This document shows positions 37,994 to 49,749 of a DNA stretch of 64,000 bases, one piece after another. The notes beneath the pieces were generated by a model. The model made no database searches. It saw only the letters and a list, made by a program, of their open reading frames with translations, and had not been told where the DNA came from. Source of the stretch: Solen grandis (taxonomy: Eukaryota > Mollusca > Bivalvia > Adapedonta > Solenidae). Location: the NCBI GenBank assembly GCA_021229015.1, contig CM037794.1:44195195-44259194 (forward strand), read 5' to 3'. Position numbers and translations under genes: made by a program. Each line of letters begins with the position of its first letter. Positions within the stretch are counted from its first letter, which is position 1.

Positions 37994-38145
37994 TTAAGGT
38001 AAAGTCCCTGTCATGGTTCCGCTACGTCTTGGACCACTTAACATCTACCAAGATAATCAAGGTACTCTAATGTAACATTAGGAAACCTTGGTTATCTCCA
38101 TGAAAGGCCATGAGGTCCGAAATGTAGCGGAACCATTTCAGTACA
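37994..38145. mobile_element. Fold-back MITE sharing the ends of the 9.3 kb element
   Basis: The left arm has CATGGTTCCGCTACGTCTTG, the right arm has the inverse of ATGGTTCCGCTACATTTCGG, and the centre CTAATGTAACATTAG is itself palindromic. The outer part (GGTAAAGTCCCTG...ATGGTTCCGCTAC) is the same sequence as the outer ends at 40804 and 50079. It lies about 375 bases past the receptor stop codon and may sit in its 3' untranslated region. Confidence 0.75.
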
Positions 38146-39259
38146 ACATCCAGATTGCCGCTATCCTAAATAAGGCAAGGGCAACGCTCTAGCTACATGT
38201 ACATGTAATCTGGAAAGAAATTTAACTGTGTCAATGAAATGTACCCATTAGTGTTATATTGTCAGCACTGTAGTAATTTCATTATTCATGGCTGAATTAA
38301 GATTCCAACTTGCGTTATACATGTGCAATTGCGATATACATGTACACTTGTAATTCGAGATTCAAAACTAGTGTGACTACACATGAATAAAGAAGGATTT
38401 ACAATATTTTTGCACCTAGTCTTCGAATTATACTATTTCCTATTATACAATTGCTCGTCATTTTAGCAGTCTCTTGAACGTGTTAGATCAGATATATATG
38501 TATTCTCTAAGTGAGAGAGAAAATAGTTTTAAGGAAGAAAACAACTACCAAAATGCAGTTATAAAATACATGTACATTGTACATGGATTTGTAATCGTGC
38601 CAGCATATTTGATAGACATGTCAACGATCAACAAAGTTTTACAATTGGAAACTTTAATAAGAACCTGAAGGAATACAAAATTGAAAGGCTTTAGCGTAAA
38701 AATAGCGTAATGCGGGTATTGCTTGGTCACAGCTGAATTCACCAATGAAGAAAAACACTAGATATATAAAGCATTTTGCATTTTGTTGTTTTTCTGGTAT
38801 TTTAACTTGGCTGATCAGGTTTGAAACTGTTGATCATCACGAAAGCCGTTGCATTTGCAGTATGCAAATCTAGTTTTTAGTTGTTATTGTCTTATTAGTT
38901 TATTTTTTTTTTATTTTGTTTATTATACAATAATATATTGTGCTTAAAACGATGATGGAAATAAAGATACGTAACCTTGATCCTTTTTATGCTACATTCG
39001 TATATTTTCGTAAACATTCTCTACTACTATATCCATGTTAACCGTTTACAACAAAAAGTTAAAATTTAAAACTATATATATATATCTTATGAGAGTTTTA
39101 AATTTTAATAGGAGACACACATGCTGAAAGATAACTAGATATTTTATGATAGTTCAGTCTATCTGATTACATGGTTTAGATATCCACCGATACTTCAATT
39201 TTACATAAAATGAAAATTAGAATTTTTGGAAGAGGAAGAGGAAAAATAGCGTCATATTT

Positions 39260-39473
39260 AGGTTTTCGTGGACTGCAACGCAGCCGCGAAAACCTACTGT
39301 TCTTCTTGTGTTTCTTTTCTCTCTCTCTCTCTCTTTTTAGGTTTTCGTGGACTGCAACGCAGCCGCGAAAACCTACTGTTCTTCTTGTGTTTCTTTTTCT
39401 CTCTCTCTCTTTTTTTTAATTTGTTTCCATTATTATTAGGTTTTCGTGGACTGCAACGCAGCCGCGAAAACCT
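39260..39473. repeat. Three copies of a 36-bp hairpin module
   Basis: At 39260-39295, 39339-39374 and 39438-39473 the same 36 bases occur, starting AGGTTTTCGTGGACTGCAAC and ending CGCGAAAACCT. Each can fold into a stem with AGGTTTTCG/CGAAAACCT outside and CTGC/GCAG inside around AAC. Each is followed by ACTGTTCTTCTTGTGTTTCT and a T/C-rich spacer. The frames open over them are artefacts of the repeats. The class is unknown. Confidence 0.85.
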
Positions 39474-39539
39474 ACTGTTCTTCTTGTGTTTCTTTTTCCC
39501 CCCTTTTTTTATAATTTGTTTCCATTATTATTATTCTTT

Positions 39540-40800
39540 GCACTTTTTTTGTGGCCGCTGTTGCGGCATGATTAGAAGTGCTACAAATATGAAAATTTCC
39601 ATGCATACTCACATGTATCTGAAGTTGTGCACCATTAAGTTTGTTTTTCATTTTAGTACTAAGTTTTGCCGCTAGGTGGCGTTTAGCATCAAAACATATA
39701 ATTGCTGATAACTCTGTCATTTGACATTTTATTTGTATGCAGTTTTTTTGCATTCTGTTCTCTGTCAACTGCCCGTTTAAATATGATGATTGGCAATAGC
39801 CATATCTTTGAAAATTTTGAGCTAGAAGAGGTTGAATGTTTGAATCTTTGAAAAAATCTGGCAAATTATGGTGTGTCCACGAAAAACATGCCCATTTTTG
39901 TTAGAGATTAGATACGCTCATTCTGTTTTTTTGAAATTGATTCCGAAGATCTTTGCGCACAAAATATATGGGGTGGCGATTTCAGAAAATGCATAAAATG
40001 GCTTTCAATAAGCGGTCAAAGTGCACTAAAATATGGAGGAAACAAATTTTCGACAATAGGCATTTTGTTTTAGTTTTTGGAGGATTCTGCCATTATTTTT
40101 GAAGCAATCTTTATGAAATTTTCACAGATTGTATTGTTTGTTGTTTCAAGGGACTTCACAGTTTCAAAATTTCAAAAAATGCAAAGGTCAAGGTCATATT
40201 GTGATTATTGGTTTTTTCTTTGACCTTATATATCTCAAAATCTAAAAATATTTTATCGAAAGAATATTGGTAAAATCAAAAGCCTCTAAAAAGTACTTTT
40301 TGAAGAATTTTAGTTTTTTCAGATCGGGATTGATTTGTTATCTTGAAATACAGTTTCATTATTTTTCATGAATAAATTGGAATCATATATATGTGTATAT
40401 ACGTACAAACATATCTATTCATAAATAACTAAATACCCATATACATACACATACACATGTATATACTTCACAATGTTAGGCTTTATATCTCAGAACAAAC
40501 AAAGAAAACTGTTATATTATCAACATATGCTGCTATTTCTAAAATTATTTAAGAAAAAGAAAACATTGACACTTTGTGTCAAATGCAGATAATGTACCAA
40601 CCAATTGTTGTTTGCTACTTTTTTATTTAGCTATATTTGGTAAATTTATGGCATTAATGGAGTACAAGAGTTTAGTGTTAAAATGTAACCAGTAGTTTAT
40701 TTGGTATTTTTCTGAGGCCCACGTGTCCAAGTTCGCCATATTCTGAAGTCTCCTACAGATCTAAATGTAGATCTAAAATAATTTTGGGAACTCAAGAATA
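39540..40800. other. Non-coding stretch right of the hairpin modules
   Basis: No gene. It may be the body of the same repeat element as the hairpins (TTGCACTTTTTTTGTGGCCG follows directly), but its right border cannot be seen. It holds GGTCAAGGTCA near 40191 and a TATATG-rich run near 40386-40460. Confidence 0.35.
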
Positions 40801-40803
40801 CGA

Positions 40804-41155
40804 GGAAGTCCCTGTAATGGTTCCGCTACATTTCGGATATCATGGCTTTCACGGAGATAACCAAGGTTTCCTAATGTTTCATTATGGCACCTTGGTTAGA
40901 TCACAGGTACTTGACACAGATTAAACTCTGTATATATTAAAAAGACAAGGTATGTAATGTAGGTTCAACAGGCTTGTTAAATAAAAAATTTAAAATAAAG
41001 CAAAAATTGATTTTTTGATTTATTCCAACTTGTGGATGTCAACTTTAAGTTTTTTTCGTTTGGTTTATAGATTTCATCGATCTTGAAACCCCAAAAATTG
41101 TTCAAATTTCTCAAAATCGACACCAAAAATAATTGATGTCGTTTTCGACGTCCAC
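40804..41155 (+). repeat. Left terminal inverted repeat of the 9.3 kb element
   Basis: Collinear inverted matches to 49750-50079: AATGGTTCCGCTA at 40816-40828 (perfect 13), CACAGGTACTTGACAC at 40902-40917 (15 of 16), GGATGTCAACTTTAAG near 41034, and ATGTCGTTTTCGACGTCCAC at 41136-41155 (perfect 20). The last contains its own small palindrome, GTCGTTTTCGAC. Confidence 0.75.
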
Positions 41156-41530
41156 GGTACATGTAAACAACAAGTCGTTATCAGGTTGCTTATTACAATA
41201 AACGCTAATTACAGAAATATAAAATGTCGTTACCGATAGGAAAAAATGTTTTTCTTACGGCTTACCGTGAAAATATTATGAATGCATGCAGCCTGACCTA
41301 AATAATTGGAAAAACAGTCATTGATACTCGCAAATTTCAGTACGCGACGACCTTAACCGACCAAATCTGCACTGAATTAAATATTGCTTTCTGATTGGCC
41401 GGATCAACAATTCGGAGGTCTTGGTTTTCATCGTCATATAGCGTTCATCCGCGTTTGTTTTGAATGAATTTGACAGATCGCGGGAATTTTTCATCAACAT
41501 CATCATCGTCAACAATGTGATATTAAAGAC

Positions 41531-41706
41531 ATGAATGAATTGCAGAAATATGTCCTTGTTTGTGCTCAGGAGGGACACAATCTCTATATTGGAGGTTCTG
41601 CAGGCACTGGAAAATCATATGTTGTCAAAGAGGTAGCAGAATGGGCGAAAAGTGTTGGCAAAAAGGTTGCCATTACCTGCACCACAGGTGTTGCATGCTC
41701 AATTTA
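41531..41706 (+). pseudogene. PIF1-type helicase, N-terminal fragment
   Basis: PIF1 helicases are SF1 DNA helicases used in genome maintenance and often carried by transposons. The fragment starts at an ATG and shows the Walker A motif GGSAGTGKS (residues 21-29) followed by the typical KKVAITCTTGVA stretch (motif Ia). After about 58 residues similarity stops and the frame runs out. The rest of a PIF1 domain (500 residues or more) is absent, and the DNA that follows belongs to a different gene, so this looks like a deletion junction near 41700. Confidence 0.65.
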
Positions 41707-42173
41707 TCCGAAAATGAATTATATGAAATGGTAATTGATCATGTTATTGCTGTTCTTTTTAAACAATTTTCTAAAGATATTATTACATCATTTAATATCA
41801 AGAAATCGTTAGAGCATCGGAAACAGATCAGAATTTCAACTTCAAAAAACACAAAAAAGATGTAGCAAAGCAAAACAAGTGTTATTTTGATAAGAAAAAA
41901 TCAAAATCATATATGTCCACATGTGTAGATCAGCGAGAGTCAAACCCAACTGCATCTACCAAAGAGCTACATACTACTTCCTTCACAACTGTTGAAACTG
42001 AAGATACAGATTGTCCAACATGTGACAAAATTTATATTGATGGAGAAGCGTGGGTTTGTTGTGATAGTTGTGACAAATGGTTTGACAGGAAGTTTGCTGG
42101 ATTATCAAATGCTTTAAAATGGAACAAATTTAAGAAAAAGAATGTTAATTTTTATTGCCCTACATGTCAGTGA
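41702..42173 (+). pseudogene. PHD-finger protein, C-terminal part, degenerate
   Basis: The frame ending at 42173 has a PHD-like cysteine pattern: CPTC, then VCCDSCDKWF, then a terminal CPTC. PHD fingers bind histone tails and occur in several transposon proteins. In the usual WFHxxCAGL stretch the histidine and the next cysteine are replaced (WFDRKFAGL), so one zinc site should be lost. Upstream, a leucine-rich helical segment (LYEMVIDHVIAVLFKQF) lies in another frame, and the two frames meet near 41820, suggesting a frameshift. The product is unknown. Confidence 0.55.
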
Positions 42174-44489
42174 AATGTTTGTTGAAAACTGATTATTTAA
42201 TTTCCTCATGCAAAATTCACTGTCCCTCTTGACACATTTTGTGTCAGATATATGAATCTTCAATATATATGAAAGGATGTTGATTTAATGTTATAAAAAT
42301 TTAGTCACATTTAAATTAAATTTATGATATCACATTAAATGTCATGTTGTGATTTAAATTTTTTGATAAGGTTAAATTGAAAGGTTAATGTCACATTCTG
42401 CAGTCAAATGTTAAAAAGTGTAACATATTGTTTTGTATGGACTCAAACTCCATTATGCAACATAGATGCATGGTTTTTGAAACAACTCAGCAAAATTGAA
42501 GGCCTAGTGTAGTCAAAAAAAACAACAAACAGGTATGTTTCTAATAGGTCAAAGTCATATTATGAATGGACATTGTTAATTAAAAGTAATGATTTTTATC
42601 CTTATCTATTACACAGTCATATAATAATTGTATGATAATGTCATCCAAAAGGCAGTGTTGTGTTTTTTTTTTTAATTGTTAAAGGATTGTTTGGTTAATT
42701 ACTTTTAAAAAGATAAAATAATTAAACGTGTAAAATCACCTTTTGTGTATTGAGTATTTATATGTTTATAATAAAATAAAAAAATGTTTCGGTAGCTTTT
42801 CTTGGCTACATATGTATTTTCCTACTCACAACTTAGGAAAATTCTTTCTCACAATATATCAATTTCCCCAAGCTTTATGTATTCATTATATAATTTATGC
42901 TTAATGTTATAATTGTGGTATGCGTCAATTAGAAGAAAAAAAAACAAACCCACAATGTGAGTGATATAGATATGCCAAAATTATTTTTTTGTTTTTAATT
43001 TTAAATAGACATGTCCAAGTGTTTGAATGGTAACATTAAATAAAGAGTAAACTTGTTTTCTTTTGAGTGAATATGGGATATATATGAACTCCATCTTAAA
43101 CATTTTCAATAGTTGAATTATTAAAGTATATAACTTATCAATGAAGTATATTCAATTTACACTTACAAAAATAAATTATATTATACTTGTGTTATTTAAA
43201 ATTGTATCATTGCTCACCAGTTAACAGATTTTGATAAAAAATTATCATTTTGTCTGGTTATTTTATTGTCATATTTGTACTTCAGATGTACCTTTATTAA
43301 AACATTGTACTTTTTATATATTGATATGTGAATTGTTTTAAATTGTAAAAACATGTTGTTGTATTAAAATACAAGTTTTTAATTAAAAAATTTTTTTTTA
43401 TTTCTTAATAAAAATTGAAATACATATCACCAATAACCAATGATACAAAATTATATCCAACTCAGTATGAGGAAAAAAACAATATATATGGTTTAGGGGT
43501 GGGGATCTGTAAAAAATTTTGAAATATAAGATCATAAGTAAAATTTAGGGGGTGGGGCCTGAACTCTGGGTCAAACACTTGATTAAGTGCTGGAAATTGT
43601 GAAAATATTAATCTAAACATACATATATTTTTTAACATTAAAAAAAATCATTCGTGGAACCCCCTCCCCATTTACAAAAATAAGAGAGGCACAAATTTTC
43701 ATGTTTTAAGTTTTGTAAAGACAAGTCGACCAGAATACGAGATATAGAACATACAAAGTTGCCGGTGTGTGAAATAATAATAATAATGAATATAAGAATA
43801 ATAAAGAACGGAGTAAAAACCTATTTCTCAAAAATTCAATTGGGAAAATTTAAAAAATAAAAAAAAATTCGGTAAGTATTAAATTATTAGGAGTAAAAAA
43901 TATAATAATTTAAATAGAAAACATAAATATAATTAAATATATAAGTGCATCCAACCCTTTTTTATTTAAAAAAAAAAAATATTTTTTTTATAAATAAATA
44001 AATAATGATAATATAGCAAAAATGATTTTCTATATTTAAAAAAAAAAATGGACAAATACCGATTTTTCATAATATATATTACCATGTTACCATAGCCATG
44101 ACATGGCTTATTGTCAGCCTGATCGAGATCCAAATTAATAATGATTATAATGGACGTCACTTTAAATGCCGCAATCTCCACGCAGTTATCTCCCCTTCAT
44201 TCTTCGGCATAGATCACCACGAGTGTCATTCATCAGAATTTCTGATATATACACATCTTTTAACTATTTTTTTTAAGAATTATTAAGAAACTGTTTCTAT
44301 GCATCATTTTAGTGTTCTATCATTTATATAATATTGATTATGATGTATATATGAAAAAAAACAATGAAAAAAAAACCATAAATAAATAATAATATACATG
44401 TATTAGTTTAGAGACTATTTTCTACTGCAACATCGTAAAAATAACGCTACTGTAACGTAACCAATGTAAACAAACATAAATATCAAAAT
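42174..44489. other. AT-rich spacer inside the 9.3 kb element
   Basis: No gene, RNA or clear repeat. Poly-A and poly-T tracts are frequent, especially 43380-44060. A G-rich pair of motifs (TTTAGGGGTGGGGATCTG, GGGGGTGGGGCCTGAACTC) lies near 43490-43570. Confidence 0.5.
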
Positions 44490-47378
44490 ATGGAACGACT
44501 TATAAAAGAATCTGTTTATGACTTAAATCCATCCATTATTTTAAAACAGAAACAATTAGATTGTTTGAAAATTATTACTGAGGGAAGAGATTTAATTGTA
44601 AATTTACCAGTTGGATATGGAAAGAGTATCATATACCAGTTGCTACCAGGCATTATGAAGAGGACCAGCTGAAACAATTGAAGGATTATGGCATATCTTC
44701 CCTTATCCTGCCCTTTAGTGACATTCAGCCATATATTGATTTTAAAGGAATAGAAGAAGGTCTCTATTCTATCATTTTTGCCCACCCTGAGGCATTACTG
44801 AACACTGAATGTGGGAAGATGCTGTTGAGATCATTCGTAGATAGTGTGGCTGCAGTCATAATTGATGAATGTCACATAGTTGAACAATGGTATCCATGTA
44901 TTACATAAAACCTACATAGAATTATTTTTAAATATATGATAAAAAAAATATTTATATATCCCCCCAAATGTAAGAATTTGATATAATGTGATTGTGCTTT
45001 ATATTGACATATGTGCAAGCATAACATCAAATTTATAGGACTATAGTTTATTCTTTGGAGGATTTTTTTTAAACAAATTATTTTTACAGTTATATTTATG
45101 AAAACATTTACATTAATTCAATATTAAAATGAAAATTAAATGAGTTTTATTTTACTGGATTGTATCACTTTTATTGATTATATAAGGTAATAGTCTCACT
45201 TTACAAAATCAACTGGAGCAATATAAGCCATCAGAATAGCACACTCATGCAATATCCCAATATATACAATCCCCATTTTTTTTACTTACTATATTTACTT
45301 TTTATACATTATTTTCTTACACTTCATTTAACTAAACATCAACTTATCTCATTCGTTATTCAATCATCACCCTTAACAACATATTATCTCATATTTTAAT
45401 TTGCACGCCGGGCCTCAGTTTTTACAATCTTTGATGCAGTGAACCAGTTGAATATTTAGATTATTGTAGATTAATGTAAAACACTTTCCACAATATGGAA
45501 AGAGGTTTGTTTGTTGGGTTTAACGTTCCACTGACAGTATTTCAGTCATTTGGAGATGCTGTCTACATGAGATAGATATAGTGCTGCCACACTGCAGTAT
45601 CATGCTATAGATGTGTGGCATGATGCCCACACCCAGTTACATTAATCAGACACTGGGTGAACTATTCCTGGAACTACCCTTTCATATTGAGCCCAAAGCA
45701 TGTTAGCTATATCAGAACCATATTTTTATGACTACAATATGGAAAATGGATCATATATGTTAGATATGAATGTTCTTTATTAGCTCATTTGGAACGACAG
45801 AAACCGGTCAATGAATCATATATAATTGTTATAAGAAATAATATACACATGTACAATGGAGATTTGGTTTTTGCATTTTATATGCTGATAAATAACAGAC
45901 CCTGTTAAATAAATGATCGTTTATTCATTTCACTTGAATGCATTTAAATAACAAACAAATATAACACATACATTACATAATTATATTGTTTTGAACCGAA
46001 ATGATCATGTTTTCATTTCAGTATACTTGAATGTTTTTGTATTATTTATTAAATACACACTATTTCTAAATTAATGTTAACTCTTCCTGGTATTTGAATA
46101 ATACAACAATTATATACTATCATCACTCATGCAAATATATATAAATATTCCTCAATATATTTCCCTTTTTCAAGAATAATGCAATATATATTCAGTCTTA
46201 AACATAGCAGATTTTCTATAAAATCAGTTGGCTTCAAAATTTGCATAATGACATGAAATGACATTACGTATATTAATAAGATATAATATAAGGTATCATT
46301 AAGATTAAATTTGAGTTATCTGCACTTGAATATGACCTCAATATCATATTCAGGGCAGGTAACTCAAATAGTAAAACGTTCATCCCCAATTTTTCCTATA
46401 AAATTGTTTCTTTTATGATTTTGTATACAATCATGCAATGTTTAAAAAAATTATATGAAAGAGTTTAAATTTTCCTTATTTGTCTTAATAGAAACTGTAT
46501 CAAACATTCTTAAACAAGTATTAGTTTTAAGTCATTACATTTAAAGGTTCAGTAATAAAAAAAATAGTTTTTACTTCCGGGTTTCTAAGATGAAAGAAAG
46601 GGGCATAAATTGGTTTAATTCCAGAGTTAAACACTCTTGCTTACAATTGTGGGTGATAGTCATAAACAAACAAATCAAGTTTCAAAGCAATACTATTTGT
46701 GGTTCAGTAATAATATGAGGTGGTACATAAAACTAAACAAAAATTGTGTAACTGTATTATAGTCCTCCTTAATGTTTGAATAGGCAAGCTATAAACACAA
46801 AAAATTATAGGATCATACCGTTTTCATATTCTTAAAATCACATATGTACAGAGATTTAGCAAAAAATACATCTTTTTATTTTAATGCCCATGCAATAACT
46901 ATGTAAATAGAATTACTTGTTCCAGAATAAAACATTTATCTGCTGTATTAGTAGGTTCACAAACACATGCATCACACACAAAAAAATGGAAATTTACAAA
47001 CATTATTCTTTTCAATTTAGGTACTTTGATTGGATTTGCTTAATGATGTATGTAAATATGCTATCAATTACAGTTTGCTTTATACCCTTTAAGACTTTAT
47101 TTCACATTAAAACTGTAATATATCATGTTTAATAGCATCAACTCTGATTATTTTGCAGGGGAGAAGAATTCAGGAAAGCTTTTAAGAAACTGAAAACACT
47201 TCCTGCAATATTTACAGATGTTCCATTTGTAGCATTAAGTGTAACACTGACTTGCTACCAAATAAAGACATTGCCTGACATACTAGGACTTACTAACCCT
47301 GCTATCATACAAGAAAGTCCAGATCGCAGAAATATCTTCCTTGAGAAAATTGAGAAGGTTAAAAGCGATGATGCTTAA
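44490..47378 (+). pseudogene. RecQ-type DNA helicase remnant
   Basis: Exon 1 (44490-44889) and exon 2 (47159-47378) join across a GT-AG intron to give DECHIVEQW followed by GEEFRKAF, the usual RecQ continuation after the DEAH-box. Motif I is LPVGYGKS and motif III is LSVTLT. The sequence changes frame near 44650-44660: YQLLPG is followed at once by YEEDQLKQL in another frame, so the PLxxLM motif Ia region is missing. Translation stops shortly after SPDRRNIF, so the second RecA-like domain is absent. It cannot encode a working helicase. The intron contains the SINE at 45506. Confidence 0.7.
45506..45683 (-). mobile_element. SINE tail and body in the RecQ intron
   Basis: It begins GGGTTTAACGTTCCACTGAC and AGTATTTCAGTCATTTGGAG (tail, inverted) and continues through CACACTGCAGTATCATGC to GGAACTACCC. 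This is the same body as 47552-47853 in opposite orientation, without the tRNA-like head. Confidence 0.75.
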
Positions 47379-47551
47379 AACCCTTGTCTCCAATCATGTC
47401 AGTAAAGTTAGTTTGTTAACATAACATCAGCTCAGTATTTGCTACATGTTTCTGACATTAAATAAAAAATTTGCTACAGATTATGCTTGAATTTATTAAC
47501 CTCTATTCACACAGTGGGTTAATAAAAATTCAGCTCCATTAACACAATGAT

Positions 47552-47853
47552 CGTCCCCGGCGGATGAGTGGTTAGAGTGTCAGCCTCGGAAGCAAGAGGT
47601 CGTTGGTTCAATCCAGGTCGAAACATCCCAAAATCATAAAAAAATGGTACTGTTATAGCCCCCTTGCTTGGAGAGCAGCAAAAAATGGTAGTTCCAGGAC
47701 TGGTTGACGTACTGTAAGGATAATGTGACCCAGTGTGGTATCATGCCAAATGTTTACGGCATAATACGGCAGTGTGGCAGCATTATATCTGTCTCAAGCA
47801 GACATTGTCTCAAAATGACAGAAATACTATCAGTGGGATGTTAAACACAACAA
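47552..47853 (+). mobile_element. Complete tRNA-derived SINE
   Basis: The head has an A box (GAGTGGTTAGAGTG) and B box (GGTTCAATCC) about 35 bases apart. The body carries GCCCCCTTGCTTGGAGAG and GTGGTATCATGCC, and the tail has ACAGAAATACTATCAGTGGG and ATGTTAAACACAACAA. About 300 bp, inserted between the RecQ remnant and the convergent minus-strand gene. Confidence 0.85.
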
Positions 47854-48195
47854 CGAAACAAATATTCACACAGTAAAAACAGCAATATATTTTAAGCTTT
47901 GAAAAAGTGCAGTCAAAGACAATTTTTAATTTTTCTAATTTACTATAGTTAATACTAGCCATTTTCATTTTAATATTTGTCAATCAACTTTAAAATCAAC
48001 TATCTAAAAGAAAATATAATAATTCCAAACTTCTTGACAGCAGAAAGTGCTAATAATGTAAATTCAATGTCAATTTAAGTGATGAACTCAAGTCTTAAAT
48101 TTCCTCATATAGCTAATTCTGCAATACATATTAGATTATATTTTCAAAAATACTCAAGCTTTAATATTTATGGATGTAAAGAGAAAAATAATTAC

Positions 48196-48831
48196 CGGAT
48201 TTGAAAATATTTGCTCCACAATATTTTCAATATAGTGATCATTTATTTGATGACCTTCTATATCACACTGCTTCAGGCAGTATAAGGCAGAAAGTGTATT
48301 TGACAATTCCAGGGGATTTTTATCAAAGGGTTTTTCAGTATTTTGAATACTGTATTCATGGTCAATTTGACACTTGACAGCAGACAAAGGGGCAATATGA
48401 GAACTAAGGGGACATGAAATCGACCCATCTGATGCCTCTGCATTTGGTAAGGTAGATAACAATGGTAAAGATCTCCTTGTTTTTATTGTTTTTATTGTTC
48501 TAGAAGCTGGTGTCACTTTAAATTTGGGAGTTAAAGGACTACTTAACATGCGTTTAAAACGCTGTGGTGATTCCTGGTTTGCAATTACAGATATTTTTTC
48601 ATTTAAAGTCTTAACATAATTGTAGGTTGTTCCTATTTTATCAAAACAAGACCGACAAATCCCAAAATCTCTATTATTTAGAACTTTTTCCAAACTATCA
48701 CTGTATAAAAATGATATCTTTTCAATAATACCATGTGAGTTTTTGCCATCTAAACTATAGAAACGTTTACGGTTGCATAAAAAGCTATTTTCCGACACCT
48801 TTTTCTTGGGAGTAACTTTTAATTCAGGCAT
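48196..48831 (-). CDS. Unrecognised first exon in the 9.3 kb element
   Basis: The exon opens with an ATG at 48831 and stays open for 212 residues to a good splice donor (AATCCG/GTAATT) at 48195. Beyond it only 13 unspliced codons follow. The N-terminus is basic (PKKKV). A CxxC pair lies at residues 59-62 (ICRSC) with an earlier single cysteine at 19, which may be the rest of a zinc-binding module. A low-complexity Ser/Pro/Lys part (residues ~90-135, SPLTPK) follows, then a helical tail. No downstream exon was found before the convergent RecQ remnant. Its position suggests the 5' exon of the element's transposase or an accessory protein, but this is inference. Confidence 0.5.
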
Positions 48832-49749
48832 GAAAACTGATGAGAATTTAAACTTTGAAAGCCATATGAATTAAGAACGTGAAAAACAAACAGAAACAAC
48901 AAATGGGGCATACTAAGAAAATCTATTAAACAAGATCTCGGCAAGAGATACGACGCAACATAGAGACATTTGTATTTGCTGTAAATCGCCCCTGTCAATA
49001 TTGAAAAAAAAGAAGATTAAATCTGGGTAAATTAAAGTCAAAACAATACATTAAATATCAGTATCGATCGCTAGTAAACATAGGTAAAGCACATATACAA
49101 CACACAACGGTAGAAATTCACTAGACCTCAAAAGGTCTTTTATCATAAGAGAGCTTGCTAGTTTTGTGTATAGAATACGCCATTTTCTCGAATCGTCTCA
49201 CGTGATCCAAATGTCATGTGATATGCTTGGTGGCAGTGATTACTGTACAGATAAGGGGAAGTAACCGCTGCGGGCAGTTTGTAAATGCCGCTGTCAAAGT
49301 TTGTTTACATTTGCAATACACGCATAAGTATTCCATAGTGGTATTCCAACATTCTAAATATAGAATGAATTTCGTCAAGCTATTTTAAATATTTTTACAA
49401 CTATATTTTGCTTCAAAAAATTAATATGTTACAAAAAAAAATGTTTTTTATTGAAAAAACAAATTTGAAAAATAAATATAATGAAACTTACCCTTATTTA
49501 ATTTTAACCAATCAGAAGGCAGCATACGCGCACGTCATTCAAAGTGAAATATGGCGATGATATCAACCGAAAACTGAATCGTACGTATTTAAATGCCGAC
49601 TTAAAAACACGCACGGTCAAAATGGAATAAATATGGTTCACGGATATACGTATTATATTATTTTTTATTGATTATTTATAATATTTAACCACGTGTTGAC
49701 TCAATGAATGAAAAATGACATGAATTCCGTCTATACATTTACCTGTCAA

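Noticed and set aside
39210..39864. Overlapping frames of 130-135 residues on both strands
   Set aside because: They run through the hairpin modules and T/C-rich spacers, and codon content follows the repeats.
47552..47640. Functional tRNA gene
   Set aside because: It has A and B boxes but no paired acceptor stem, and it continues into a shared SINE body and tail. The same applies to the heads at 58550, 59726 and 60986.
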